From contig JAFECG010000024.1 in assembly GCA_018242215.1 (NCBI GenBank), positions 62,001-126,000 on the forward strand: a DNA stretch of 64,000 nucleotides. Direction: 5' to 3'. This DNA comes from Pseudomonadota bacterium. Lineage in GTDB: Bacteria > Pseudomonadota > Alphaproteobacteria > Rhizobiales > Hyphomicrobiaceae. The position numbers and the translations under genes are program-made. The notes beneath the pieces were generated by a model that saw only the letters and a program-made list of their open reading frames with translations, was not told the DNA's origin and searched no databases. Within the stretch, counting starts at the first letter, position 1. Every line of letters begins with the position of its first letter. Of this stretch, positions 37,719-47,046 are shown piece after piece.

Positions 37719-37835
37719 ATGGCTAAGGCAGTTAAGAAGGCGGCGAAGAAGACGGCAGCGCGCAAGAAGCCCGTTGCAAAGAAGGCCGCGAAGAAGACGG
37801 TAAAGAAGGTCGTCAAGAAAAAGCGGGCCGCCTAA
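37719..37835 (+). CDS. Histone H1-like Lys/Ala-rich mini-protein
   Basis: A strong ribosome binding site (gagggaga) precedes this 38-codon gene, which starts MAKAVKKAAKKTAARKKP and consists almost only of Lys, Ala, Val, Thr and Arg in KKAAKK-type repeats. It resembles the C-terminal tails of histone H1-like and Hc1 proteins, so non-specific DNA or RNA binding is likely. It is flanked by its own leader and a terminator and is therefore probably monocistronic. Confidence 0.72.
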   Translation: MAKAVKKAAKKTAARKKPVAKKAAKKTVKKVVKKKRAA

Positions 37836-37931
37836 GTTCATTCGCGTCTCGGAGCCTCGGACTGGGCATTCAGGCTTCGAACGCAAATGCAAATGGCGAT
37901 TGGGCGCGAGATGCGCCCCTTCCTTTCCGAA

Positions 37932-37977
37932 ATGGCCGGGAGACAGCGATAAGCGTCACCGGCCATATTCTTTTTTT
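37932..37977 (+). terminator. Terminator of the histone-like gene
   Basis: An 8-bp stem (atggccgg/ccggccat) with a 19-nt loop is followed by a run of seven T residues. Confidence 0.7.
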
Positions 37978-38047
37978 GGTTTTATTTGACCGCCGATCCC
38001 ATCGATTTCATTCCGTTAATTCGATTTGCTCAATTCCCATTTCGCGC

Positions 38048-38084
38048 AAAAAAGCTGGACGGGCCGATTTCTCGGCCCGTCCAG
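38048..38084 (-). terminator. Rho-independent terminator of the exported Tyr/Arg-rich gene
   Basis: A perfect 13-bp stem (ctggacgggccga and its complement) with a 4-nt loop lies 15 nt past the stop codon of the minus-strand gene and is followed, on that strand, by a T6 run. Confidence 0.9.
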
Positions 38085-38098
38085 TTTCATAATTTTCG

Positions 38099-38692
38099 TC
38101 AGCCCATACGGAAGACGGCACCGGCAACCGACCTCGCCCGTTCGCGAACGGCGTTGCCGTCGTTTCCGGACTTGACGATCCACATGCCGTTAGAGGCACG
38201 ACCCGTGATCATCCCGACATGATGCGGCCAGACCACCACGGCACCGACCTGCGGGCCGCTCGGGCGTCCGTAATGGCGCCAGTTGGCGGCGAGATTGTAT
38301 TCCGGACCGCCGCCGAGCTGCGTGCGCATCCACCATCCGCACCACGCGCGCGGACGACCTCCGGCCGAAGCATACCGACGGCCGCTGTATACGCGGCGCT
38401 GAGCATACTGACGATGCACGCGGCCGCTATAGGCATAGCCCCGGTGGGCATAGCCGCGGCGCACGCCCGACCGATAGGCATAGCGGGATGCCGACCTGCG
38501 GTATGAGTACTGACGGTGGGCATACCGGCGCTGTGCATATGCGCGGCCCGAATAGTGCCGCTTGCCGGTCCACTGCGCGTGAGTGCGTTCATAGCGGTCA
38601 CCCTTGTGACCCTCATACTGACGCGCCTCCGCCGATGTCGTTCCGGCCACCCCGGCCAGAAGCACTCCCACTGCGATTAAACCCAATCGCAT
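38099..38692 (-). CDS. Exported Tyr/Arg/His-rich protein with papain-like C-terminus
   Basis: This 197-residue protein has a signal peptide (LIAVGVLLAGVAGTTSAEA). A region of about 85 residues follows, rich in Tyr, Arg, Ser and His (RRYAHRQYSYRRSASRYAYR). The C-terminal domain of about 85 residues contains AWCGWWMRTQLGG, VWPHHVGMITGRA and KSGNDGNAVRERA. The Cys, His and Asn/Asp order fits the NlpC/P60-CHAP (TIGR02594-like) fold seen in rhizobial-type genomes. The basic aromatic repeat region may bind peptidoglycan or polyanions. Enzymatic activity is uncertain. Confidence 0.75.
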   Translation of the reverse strand: MRLGLIAVGVLLAGVAGTTSAEARQYEGHKGDRYERTHAQWTGKRHYSGRAYAQRRYAHRQYSYRRSASRYAYRSGVRRGYAHRGYAYSGRVHRQYAQRRVYSGRRYASAGGRPRAWCGWWMRTQLGGGPEYNLAANWRHYGRPSGPQVGAVVVWPHHVGMITGRASNGMWIVKSGNDGNAVRERARSVAGAVFRMG

Positions 38693-39031
38693 GTTTCCAC
38701 TCCTTCACTTGTCTTCACAAACGGCGCGCATCCACCGTCGCAATGGGGCGAAAACAAGAGAGGATTGGACGCGCGACATATCGTCAGAGTGCTGCACAAC
38801 TGGCGCGCGTAAATCGATTTACACCTGTTTATTAAAAAGTTAGCTCAAATCGTTGGCACATTAATTTAACGGTGCTCTACCATTGAGCGAAAAAATTGTG
38901 AAGTTTGCGTACGGAACACTGCGAGATGTGATCGCATTTTTTCTCGCGAAATCGATCCTATCTCCTCTTCGGCTGCGGCGACGGTTCGCAGTCTGACGCC
39001 ACAAAATCGCACATTCGGAAAAGGGACTTCC
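38693..39031. other. Intergenic stretch with a tRNA D-arm-like fragment
   Basis: The minus strand at about 38869-38889 reads CGCTCAATGGTAGAGCACCG, like the D arm of a tRNA. No acceptor, anticodon or T arm follows, so it is not a functional tRNA gene. Promoters for the two divergent flanking genes must lie here. I see no supportable coding region. Confidence 0.4.
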
Positions 39032-40057
39032 ATGGAATATCGACGGCTCGGCGCGTCGGGTCTCAGCGTGCCGCTTCTGAGCTTTGGAGCGGGGACGTTC
39101 GGGGGCACCGGCGAATTCTTCAGCGCCTGGGGTTCTTCAGATGTCAAAGACGCGCGCCGCTTGATTGATATCTGTCTCGATGCCGGTGTCTCGCTTTTCG
39201 ATACTGCCGATATCTACTCGAAGGGCGATTCCGAGCTCATTCTCGGCGAAGCGCTGAAGGGACGTCGGGACAAGGTTCTTATTTCCACGAAAGCGACATT
39301 CCGTTTTGGCGGCGATGCGAACGATGTCGGCTCGTCGCGGTTTCATCTTTTGAAGACCTGCGAACAGCAGCTCAGGCGCTTGCAAACCGACCACATCGAT
39401 ATTTTCCAGCTGCACGGCTTCGACGCGATGACTCCGCCGGAAGAAGTTCTGTCGACGCTCGATCAACTCGTCCGCGCGGGCAAAATCCGCTACGTCGGCG
39501 TATCGAACTTCTCGGGCTGGCATCTGATGAAATCGCTCGCCGTCGCGGACCGCTACGGCTATCCGCGCTATATCGCGAACCAGACCTACTATTCGCTCAT
39601 CGGACGTGATTACGAATGGGAGCTGATGCCGCTTGGATTGGACCAGGGGCTCGGCGCCCTTGTCTGGAGCCCGCTTGGGTGGGGCCGTCTTACCGGCAAG
39701 ATTCGGCGGGGCCAGCCACTCCTCGAGGTCAGCCGCCTTCACAAGACCGCCGATCAGGGGCCACCTGTTCCGAACGACTATCTCTACACCGTCGTCGCCG
39801 CGCTCGATGAGGTCGCGAAAGAAACCGGCAAGACAATCCCGCAGATCGCGCTCAACTGGCTGTTTCACCGGCCAACCGTGTCGAGTGTCATCATCGGCGC
39901 GCGCAATGAGCAGCAATTGAAGGATAATCTTGGCGCCGTCGGATGGCGGCTGACGCCGGAGCAAATCGCCAGGCTCGATGCGGCCAGCGAGCGGCCGAAA
40001 GCTTATCCCTACTGGCACCAGTCGGATTTCGCCGAACGCAATCCTTCGCCGGTCTAA
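39032..40057 (+). CDS. Aldo/keto reductase
   Basis: This 341-residue protein is a typical AKR: MEYRRLGASGLSVPLLSFG, the catalytic Asp and Tyr in FDTADIYSKGDSELILGEAL, Lys in LISTKATF, His in DIFQLHGFD, and C-terminal NADPH-binding SVIIGARNEQQLKDNLGAVG. It reduces carbonyl substrates with NADPH. The physiological substrate is unknown. Confidence 0.93.
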   Translation: MEYRRLGASGLSVPLLSFGAGTFGGTGEFFSAWGSSDVKDARRLIDICLDAGVSLFDTADIYSKGDSELILGEALKGRRDKVLISTKATFRFGGDANDVGSSRFHLLKTCEQQLRRLQTDHIDIFQLHGFDAMTPPEEVLSTLDQLVRAGKIRYVGVSNFSGWHLMKSLAVADRYGYPRYIANQTYYSLIGRDYEWELMPLGLDQGLGALVWSPLGWGRLTGKIRRGQPLLEVSRLHKTADQGPPVPNDYLYTVVAALDEVAKETGKTIPQIALNWLFHRPTVSSVIIGARNEQQLKDNLGAVGWRLTPEQIARLDAASERPKAYPYWHQSDFAERNPSPV

Positions 40058-40182
40058 GCGACGAAGGCTCGGCGTTTCCGCGAGGTCGGTCAAAGGCCAA
40101 GCTCGTCACAGCGTTGTCACACGCCTCGCGTGTTTATCGAACGGATAGATCAAGACGGCCATGACGAAGAGGTGATCGGGCG

Positions 40183-41106
40183 ATGACGGACGAGCAGGAC
40201 AAGAGTGACGCCGCACGCGCGCGGATCGAAGCCGAAATCGCCGACAGCTTCGATGAAGAACTTGAAATGGAGATGGACGACAGCCGTCTCGAACGTCTCC
40301 TCGACGAAAAGGATCGCGACCGGGAGGCAGGGCTTCTCGACCGGCAGTTCTATTTCAAAGAGCTTTTCCGTTTGCAGCACGAACTCATTAAGCTGCAGGA
40401 CTGGGTGGTCAACACGAAAGCGAAAGTGGTCGTCGTGTTCGAAGGGCGCGATGCCGCCGGCAAGGGCGGCGTCATCAAGCGGATCACGCAACGCCTCAAT
40501 CCGCGCGTCGTGCGGGTCGTCGCGTTGACCACCCCGAGCGAGCGCGAACGCTCACAGTGGTATTTCCAGCGCTATGTTCCGCATTTTCCGGCCGGCGGCG
40601 AGATCGTGCTGTTCGACCGCTCCTGGTACAATCGCGCCGGCGTCGAGCGCGTGATGGGCTTCTGCACCGAGGACGACGTCGAAGACTTTTTCCGCACCGT
40701 GCCCGAATTCGAGAAGATGATCGTGCGGTCGGGCGTCAAGCTCATCAAGTATTGGTTCTCGATTTCCGACGACGAGCAGCACTTTCGATTCCAGATGCGT
40801 ATTCACGATCCGATCAAGCAGTGGAAGCTATCGCCGATGGATCTCGAATCCCGCCGCCGATGGGAAGACTACACAAAAGCCAAGGAAGCGATGCTGGAAC
40901 GCACGCACATTCCGGAAGCGCCGTGGTGGGTGGTTCATGCCGATGACAAAAAGCGGGCGCGCCTCAATTGCATCCATCACCTCTTGAACCAGATTCCGTA
41001 TCAAGAGGTGCCGCGGCCGCCGGTCGTGCTTCCTCAACGCGTCCATCACCCCGACTATCACCGCGTGCCGGTGCCGGACGAGATGTATGTGCCGTCGATC
41101 TATTAG
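40183..41106 (+). CDS. ppk2: Polyphosphate kinase 2
   Basis: This 307-residue protein has the PPK2 Walker A region FEGRDAAGKGGVIKRITQRL, the lid VVALTTPSERERSQWYFQRY and Walker B LFDRSWYNRAGVERVMGFC. It transfers phosphate between polyphosphate and nucleoside diphosphates or monophosphates. The single-domain length fits class I or III; I cannot decide which from sequence. The N-terminal 45 residues are acidic. Confidence 0.94.
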   Translation: MTDEQDKSDAARARIEAEIADSFDEELEMEMDDSRLERLLDEKDRDREAGLLDRQFYFKELFRLQHELIKLQDWVVNTKAKVVVVFEGRDAAGKGGVIKRITQRLNPRVVRVVALTTPSERERSQWYFQRYVPHFPAGGEIVLFDRSWYNRAGVERVMGFCTEDDVEDFFRTVPEFEKMIVRSGVKLIKYWFSISDDEQHFRFQMRIHDPIKQWKLSPMDLESRRRWEDYTKAKEAMLERTHIPEAPWWVVHADDKKRARLNCIHHLLNQIPYQEVPRPPVVLPQRVHHPDYHRVPVPDEMYVPSIY

Positions 41107-41193
41107 ATCAGCGACGATGCGGAACTTTTTTCCGGGCTGAGCGTCAATGCGGGGCCGGCGCCTATTGAGGGTGGGCCGGCTTGGGAGCCCGTC

Positions 41194-41334
41194 ATGCTAT
41201 TGCGTTCGATTATCTTTATCGCAGGCATCACTTGCGTTTTCACGCTGTGGGCCATCGCGGTTTCGGCTGACGACGCAAAGAGGGCCGGGATCGAGTCCGG
41301 GCAAGGTCTTTCGACTATGCAGGACGGCTACTAA
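41194..41334 (+). CDS. Small membrane or exported peptide, 46 residues
   Basis: The ATG at 41194 gives a hydrophobic helix (LLRSIIFIAGITCVFTLWAI), then a polar tail ADDAKRAGIESGQGLSTMQD. GGGAG lies upstream at about 41184-41188. It could be a small membrane protein or a signal peptide with a short mature part. It converges with the next gene, whose stop is 9 nt away. Confidence 0.5.
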   Translation: MLLRSIIFIAGITCVFTLWAIAVSADDAKRAGIESGQGLSTMQDGY

Positions 41335-41342
41335 AAGGCACA

Positions 41343-42275
41343 TCAGCGGATGCGGCGCGGGTTCATGTAGAGATCGGCTTCCTGGCGCTGAATATCGGGT
41401 TTCAGCCGACCGTCGTGGATGTCTCGCGCGATGCTCTTGACGTGATGGCGAGTCTGCCGATTGAACGAAATCATGCCGGTGAAGAGCTTCATGACCTGCA
41501 GGAGCCGCGGCTCGACGTGATCGCCCCGCACTTTACAACGCCATCGGCCGCCTATCGTCAGGAGGGCACCATCGATGTGCCCGACGTGATCGTCATGCTG
41601 ATCAATCAGCGTGTAGTCGCCGCCGAGATTGATCAGATCGCGCCGGAAGCGATAAAATTTAGGCTCGCCCTCGTGCATCAGAAAGAACGAAAAGTTTTCC
41701 GGAAGCAATGGCCACTTGTGCGCCGAGCGTTCGAGGTAAACGAGGTAATCGTCCTCGCTCGTATTGATTGAATAGGTCGTGACGGGAAGGCCGTTGGCAG
41801 CGAGTGTCTGCTGGATCGATCGACCGAGCATCATGTCCATGCTCGCCTTCCAATTCAGATTTTCCGAGAAGAGCTTGAGGACGAGACGCTTGTCCATGCC
41901 GGTCGCGTCTTTCCAAAGTTCCTTGCGGTAACCGAGGACGCCGGTGCGCTCGCCGTTTTCCGTAATCTCGGCGAAAATATCCATATCGGTCGTGAACTGC
42001 CGTGACTTGCCGCGGTTGCGTTCGCGCTTCCAGGGGCCGAATTCGATCGAGTTGAAGGGCGTCAGCCACACATCGACATTGAAATCGTGCCAGGATTTCT
42101 TGGCGTCGTTCGTCGCGCTTTTGCTCGCCTTTTCGAGCTTGGAAACAGCGGCCTTCGAAGGCTCTTCCTTTTTCGCCTGATCGAGCGCTTCCGAGCGTGC
42201 GACAGTGGCGGCTTCAGCGGCGGCGGCCTTCGCTTCGGCCTCGGCATTGTCTTTCTTCCAGGCATTGGCAGTCAT
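41343..42275 (-). CDS. Conserved hypothetical, possible LURP-one-like domain
   Basis: This 310-residue protein is taken from the ATG at 42275 (MTANAWKKDNAEAEAK); a 20-codon extension upstream looks non-coding. The N-terminus (1-70) is Ala/Lys/Glu-rich and probably coiled. The main domain contains FNSIEFGPWKRERNRGKSRQ and FYRFRRDLINLGGDYTLIDQ, the latter resembling LURP-one/tubby-like beta-barrel proteins. I am not confident of the family and no function can be assigned. Confidence 0.7.
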   Translation of the reverse strand: MTANAWKKDNAEAEAKAAAAEAATVARSEALDQAKKEEPSKAAVSKLEKASKSATNDAKKSWHDFNVDVWLTPFNSIEFGPWKRERNRGKSRQFTTDMDIFAEITENGERTGVLGYRKELWKDATGMDKRLVLKLFSENLNWKASMDMMLGRSIQQTLAANGLPVTTYSINTSEDDYLVYLERSAHKWPLLPENFSFFLMHEGEPKFYRFRRDLINLGGDYTLIDQHDDHVGHIDGALLTIGGRWRCKVRGDHVEPRLLQVMKLFTGMISFNRQTRHHVKSIARDIHDGRLKPDIQRQEADLYMNPRRIR

Positions 42276-42386
42276 GAGAAATCCCCGCGCGCGTCGGTGC
42301 ACACTTCCAAGCGAATCACTTGAGGACGGTAGCACCGCTGCCGTGCGCGACTGAGGTAGGGCAAAAATTTGCGGTGGGAAAATGCG

Positions 42387-43097
42387 TTACCGCGTGCCGA
42401 AGATGGCCGAGCCGACACGGACGTAGGTCGCGCCGAACGCAATTGCCGCCTCGAAGTCGCTGCTCATGCCCATGCTTAGGCCGGACAGCCTAAGCTCGCG
42501 CGCGAGTTTCGCGAGAAATGCGAAATGCACAGCCGGCTCTTCATCGACCGGGGGGATGCACATCAGGCCTTTGACCGGCAGCTTTAACTCATCGCGACAG
42601 AGTGCAACGAACGCGGCTGCGTCGCGTGGCATGACGCCGGCCTTCTGCGGCTCCTCTCCGGTGTTGACCTGAACGAACAGCTCGAGCGTGCGGTCCTGCT
42701 TCGCCATCTCGGCCGCAATGGCACGCGCAATCTTTTCACGGTCGATCGTGTGGATCGCATCGAAAAAAGCGACGGCCTCCTTCGCCTTGTTGGACTGAAG
42801 CGGCCCGATGAGATGCAGCTTCAGATCAGGATGGGCCGCGCGCAGCGGCGGCCATTTTCGTTCGGCTTCCTGGACGCGGTTCTCACCAAAGATGCGCTGG
42901 CCGGCCTCGATCACCGGGCGAATGGCCTCGGCGTCGAAAGTCTTTGAGACTGCAATCAGTTGGACGCTTTCGGCATCGCGATTGGCAGCTTTCGCCGCCG
43001 CAGAAATTTCGTCGTTTACGCGCTTTAACCTGTCGACCGCGCTTTCGTGATAACTGACACCCGTCACGTTTCCCTCAATCCGCTGTTTGCTTCCCAT
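42387..43097 (-). CDS. YggS family PLP homeostasis protein
   Basis: This protein of about 236 residues, taken from the ATG at 43097, has the PLP-binding Lys in QLIAVSKTF, then IFGENRVQEAERKWP, HLIGPLQSNKAKEAV, LFVQVNTGEEPQKAGV and LSMGMSSDFEAAIAFG. The family binds pyridoxal phosphate and balances B6 vitamers and amino acid pools without known catalysis. It is divergent from the GlcG/HbpS-like gene. Confidence 0.93.
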   Translation of the reverse strand: MGSKQRIEGNVTGVSYHESAVDRLKRVNDEISAAAKAANRDAESVQLIAVSKTFDAEAIRPVIEAGQRIFGENRVQEAERKWPPLRAAHPDLKLHLIGPLQSNKAKEAVAFFDAIHTIDREKIARAIAAEMAKQDRTLELFVQVNTGEEPQKAGVMPRDAAAFVALCRDELKLPVKGLMCIPPVDEEPAVHFAFLAKLARELRLSGLSMGMSSDFEAAIAFGATYVRVGSAIFGTR

Positions 43098-43195
43098 AAC
43101 CATTCCGGCACGCAGTGAACAAGTGTCGCAATTTTGTGGTGAGGCTTCCGCACTACATAACGTCTCCATCCCCCACCCCCAGAGGACATCCCGCC

Positions 43196-43600
43196 ATGCT
43201 GAAACTCGCCGACGCTCGCCGGATCATCGATGCTGCAGAAAAGAAGGCAAAGGAAATCGGCCAGCCGATGAACATCGCCGTTGTCGATGAGGGCGCGAAC
43301 CTCATCTCGCACATTCGGATGGACGGTGCCTGGATCGGATCGATCAATATCGCGATCAACAAGGCGTTCACCTCGCGTGCGTTCAACATCTCGACCAAAG
43401 AGCTTGCCGACAACAGTCAGCCTGGCGATCAGTTCTACGGCATCCACGTCTCGAACCATGATCGCGTCATGATTTTCGCAGGCGGCATTCCGCTGAAGGA
43501 TTCCGAAGGCAACGTCGTCGGTGCCATCGGCGTCTCGGGCGGCAGCGGCGTGCAGGATCAGGCCGTCGCAGAAGCCGGTGCCGGCGCACATACGTGCTAA
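43196..43600 (+). CDS. GlcG/HbpS family protein
   Basis: This 134-residue protein starts MLKLADARRIIDAAEKKAKE and shows the family pattern MNIAVVDEGANLISHIRMDG, AINKAFTSRAF, IFAGGIPLKD and GVSGGSGVQDQAVAEAG. HbpS relatives bind haem and sense redox; GlcG lies with glycolate genes. Neither role is proven here. No signal peptide is visible from this start. It ends in a strong terminator. Confidence 0.9.
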   Translation: MLKLADARRIIDAAEKKAKEIGQPMNIAVVDEGANLISHIRMDGAWIGSINIAINKAFTSRAFNISTKELADNSQPGDQFYGIHVSNHDRVMIFAGGIPLKDSEGNVVGAIGVSGGSGVQDQAVAEAGAGAHTC

Positions 43601-43632
43601 CGTCTGCGCACGTTTGTCGCTGACGAAGTTCG

Positions 43633-43669
43633 AAGGTGCGCCCCAGAAGGGCGCACCTTTATTTTTTTC
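43633..43669 (+). terminator. Rho-independent terminator
   Basis: A perfect 11-bp stem (aaggtgcgccc/gggcgcacctt) with a CAGAA loop is followed by a T-run interrupted by one A. Confidence 0.92.
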
Positions 43670-43823
43670 AATGATTTACTTCTATTTACTTCAGATTTTC
43701 TTGCAACAAGGCACGCCCCGGGTGCGTGGGCGGAGTGCCTTTGACGCGCGGGCGGCTTGACCGGCTTTACCATTCGGGCTCTTTACGGCGTTCCGGCAAT
43801 TCCTTGAATGAGATACAGGCCCC

Positions 43824-46448
43824 ATGGCCACTGAACGCTACAACGCGCCCGAGCGAGAAAAACACTGGCAGTCGGTCTGGGAGAAGGCCGACATCTTCCG
43901 CGCTTCGGAAGATCACAAACGGCCGAAATCCTATGTCCTCGAGATGTTTCCCTATCCGTCGGGCCGCATCCACATGGGGCATGTCCGCAACTACGCCATG
44001 GGCGACGTGGTTGCACGCTTCAAGCGGGCCAGGGGCTTCAACGTGCTCCATCCGATGGGGTGGGATGCGTTCGGTATGCCAGCTGAAAACGCCGCGATGG
44101 AACGCAAAGTTCACCCGGGCGCGTGGACTTACGCCAACATCGACACGATGCGGGGGCAGCTCAAATCGATGGGGCTATCGCTCGACTGGTCGCGCGAGAT
44201 CGCGACGTGCTCGCCAGCCTATTACAAGCATCAGCAGAAGCTCTTTCTCGACCTTTTGAAAAAGGGCCTCGCTTATCGCAAATCATCGAAGGTCAACTGG
44301 GATCCGGTCGACCACACGGTGCTTGCGAACGAGCAGGTGATCGACGGCCGCGGTTGGCGCTCCGGCGCGCTCGTCGAGCAGCGCGAGCTGACGCAGTGGT
44401 TCTTCAAGATCACCGATTACGCCGAGGAATTGCTCTCCGATCTCGACACGCTCGACAAGTGGCCGGAGAAAGTGCGCCTGATGCAGGCGAACTGGATCGG
44501 CCGTTCGGAAGGCATGCTGGTTCGCTGGGCGCTCAACGAGAAGACGGCGCCCAAAGGCTTCGGCGAACTCGAAGTGTACACGACGCGGCCCGATACGCTC
44601 TTCGGCGCTTCGTTTCTCGCTGTTGCAGCCGATCATCCGCTGGCGAAGGCAGCTGCCGAAAAGAACCCGGAACTCGCGGACTTCTGCGACGACGTCCGGC
44701 GCATGGGCACGTCCGTCGCGGAAATCGAAGCGGCGGAGAAGCGCGGTTACGACACCGGCATCCGCGCAGTCCATCCGTTCGACGAGACGTGGGAATTGCC
44801 GGTTTACGTCGCGAATTTCATTCTGATGGACTACGGCACCGGCGCGATTTTCGGATGTCCGTCGGGCGATCAACGCGACATGGATTTCGCACGCCGCTAC
44901 GATCTTCCCGTCGTTCCGGTGATCCTGCCCCCGGGAGAAAAAGCCGAAACGTTCCAGTTGACGGACAAGGCCTACGTTGACGACGGCACAATGATCAATT
45001 CGCGCTTTCTCGACGGGCTTTCGACGACGGCCGCGTTCGACGAAGCGGCGAAGCGGCTCGAAAAACAAAAGCTCGGGGCAAAGCCACAGGGTACGCGCAA
45101 GGTCAACTATCGCCTGCGCGATTGGGGCATCTCACGCCAGCGCTACTGGGGCTGTCCGATCCCGGTCATTCACTGCAAGACGCACGGCGTCGTGCCTGTG
45201 CCGGAAAAGGATCTACCGATCGAGCTTCCGGAGGATGCGACCTTCGACAAGCCGGGTAATCCGCTCGACCGACATCCGACGTGGAAGCATACGACGTGCC
45301 CGATCTGTGGCGAAGCCGCTTTGCGCGAGACGGATACGATGGACACGTTCGTCGACTCGTCGTGGTATTTCGTGCGGTTCACGGCACCGGAGGCGGAGAC
45401 AGCCGTCAATAAGAGCGCGGCGCAGTATTGGCTGCCGGTCGATCAGTATATCGGCGGCATCGAGCACGCGATTTTGCACCTGCTCTATTCCCGGTTCTTC
45501 GTCCGCGCGATGTGCGACACAGGGCATCTGTCGTTCGCGACGAACACGCGCGAACCGTTCGCGGCCCTCTTCACGCAAGGCATGGTCACGCACGAGACCT
45601 ACAAGTCCGATGAGGGGTTCTGGCTGCTGCCGAGCGACGTGCGCGTCGAGGGGGAAGGCGCAAGCCGGCAGGCGATCGAGATTGCCACCGGCAAGCCCGC
45701 CGCGATCGGGTCGATCGAGAAGATGTCGAAGTCCAAGAAGAACCTCGTCGACCCGGACGACATCATCGCGCATTACGGTGCTGACTGCGCCCGCTGGTTT
45801 ATGCTCTCCGATAGCCCGCCGGAGCGTGACGTCATCTGGACGGAAGCCGGAGTGGCGGGGGCCGGGCGCTTCATCCAGCGCGTCTGGCGGATCATCGATG
45901 AGATCGCGGACGCTTACCCGGAGAAAAACGGGCCGAAGCCGCAGTCGTTCGGACCCGACGCCTTGGAAGTCCGGAAGGCCGCGCACCGGGCGCTCGACGG
46001 GGTCGGGCGGGCGATCGAAGCCCTCCGTTTCAACGTCGCAGTCGCCAATATCCACGAGTTTTCCAATGTGCTCCAGTCGGCGCTATCCAAGCGTGGTCCT
46101 GATATCGCGTGGGCAGTCCGGGAAGCGGCGGAGCTTCTTGTTGTGATGCTCGGCCCCATGATGCCGCATTTGGCTGAAGAATGCTGGGCGCGGCTCGGAT
46201 ACAACACGCTCGTCGCGAACGAACCGTGGCCGACGCCGGAACCGGAGCTACTCGTTGACGATCACGTGACCATTGCCGTACAGGTTAACGGTAAGCGACG
46301 GGACGAACTCGTGATTTCACGCAATGCGAAATCCGAGGAGGTTGAGGCGGCGGCGTTGAAGCTTGATACGGTTGCGCGTGCCCTGGACGGTAGGCCGCCG
46401 AAGAAGGTGATCGTCGTTCCGCAGAGGATCGTGAATGTCGTTGGCTGA
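43824..46448 (+). CDS. leuS: Leucyl-tRNA synthetase
   Basis: This 874-residue protein has the class I HIGH-type motif in [20 protein letters not shown], the CP1 editing domain ([20 protein letters not shown]), the KMSKS motif in [17 protein letters not shown] and an anticodon-binding C-terminus. It charges tRNA-Leu. Length and motifs are normal. Its last 14 bp overlap lptE, and leuS-lptE-holA is a common proteobacterial operon. Confidence 0.98.
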   Translation: MATERYNAPEREKHWQSVWEKADIFRASEDHKRPKSYVLEMFPYPSGRIHMGHVRNYAMGDVVARFKRARGFNVLHPMGWDAFGMPAENAAMERKVHPGAWTYANIDTMRGQLKSMGLSLDWSREIATCSPAYYKHQQKLFLDLLKKGLAYRKSSKVNWDPVDHTVLANEQVIDGRGWRSGALVEQRELTQWFFKITDYAEELLSDLDTLDKWPEKVRLMQANWIGRSEGMLVRWALNEKTAPKGFGELEVYTTRPDTLFGASFLAVAADHPLAKAAAEKNPELADFCDDVRRMGTSVAEIEAAEKRGYDTGIRAVHPFDETWELPVYVANFILMDYGTGAIFGCPSGDQRDMDFARRYDLPVVPVILPPGEKAETFQLTDKAYVDDGTMINSRFLDGLSTTAAFDEAAKRLEKQKLGAKPQGTRKVNYRLRDWGISRQRYWGCPIPVIHCKTHGVVPVPEKDLPIELPEDATFDKPGNPLDRHPTWKHTTCPICGEAALRETDTMDTFVDSSWYFVRFTAPEAETAVNKSAAQYWLPVDQYIGGIEHAILHLLYSRFFVRAMCDTGHLSFATNTREPFAALFTQGMVTHETYKSDEGFWLLPSDVRVEGEGASRQAIEIATGKPAAIGSIEKMSKSKKNLVDPDDIIAHYGADCARWFMLSDSPPERDVIWTEAGVAGAGRFIQRVWRIIDEIADAYPEKNGPKPQSFGPDALEVRKAAHRALDGVGRAIEALRFNVAVANIHEFSNVLQSALSKRGPDIAWAVREAAELLVVMLGPMMPHLAEECWARLGYNTLVANEPWPTPEPELLVDDHVTIAVQVNGKRRDELVISRNAKSEEVEAAALKLDTVARALDGRPPKKVIVVPQRIVNVVG

Positions 46449-47007
46449 GGGTCGGTTTGGACTGGGGGGCAAGTACGGCCTTAGGGCTGTGCGTGGCCTG
46501 TTCTTGATGTCGTCCGTCCTCGTTGTTCCTTTCCTCGGCGGCTGCGGCAGCAGCGGCTTTCATCCCCTTTACGGTTCAGCGCTAATCAATGGCGATGCGG
46601 TCAACGAGCGACTCGCCGCGATCGATGTCGCGCCCATTCCGGGCCGCGTCGGACAGCGCATTCGCAATGAGCTGATCTTCCAGACGACCGGGGGCGGCAC
46701 GCCGAAACCTCCGCAGTATCGTCTCGACATTGCCATTCGCGAATCCGTGACGTCGATGCTTGTCGCGGTCGATGGTAATGCCGGCAGCCAGATTTACGGC
46801 GTCGACGCCACCTACAGCCTCGTGCGGCTGTCGGACAAAAAAGTCGTCGCCCACGGCTCGAGCTATGGCCGCGCCTCATTCGACCGCGTGTCATCCGTTT
46901 TCGCCAACGTCGAAGCCCGCCAGGATGCCGAGAACCGGGCTGCCGAAACGGTCGGCGAGGAACTCCGCACGCGTCTTCTCGCGGTTCTCGCCAGCAACCA
47001 AGCGTAG
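46435..47007 (+). CDS. lptE: LPS-assembly lipoprotein LptE
   Basis: This 190-residue protein has a hydrophobic stretch and a lipobox-like FLGGC with Cys37, followed by GFHPLYG, the usual LptE opening. LptE plugs LptD in the outer membrane and helps insert LPS. The start overlaps leuS by 14 bp, and a later start (Met25) is possible. The sequence family is divergent, but gene order supports the call. Confidence 0.88.
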   Translation: MSLAEGRFGLGGKYGLRAVRGLFLMSSVLVVPFLGGCGSSGFHPLYGSALINGDAVNERLAAIDVAPIPGRVGQRIRNELIFQTTGGGTPKPPQYRLDIAIRESVTSMLVAVDGNAGSQIYGVDATYSLVRLSDKKVVAHGSSYGRASFDRVSSVFANVEARQDAENRAAETVGEELRTRLLAVLASNQA

Positions 47008-47046
47008 CTCTTATTTTTCGGCCAAGTGCCCTATAAGAGCGGCACC

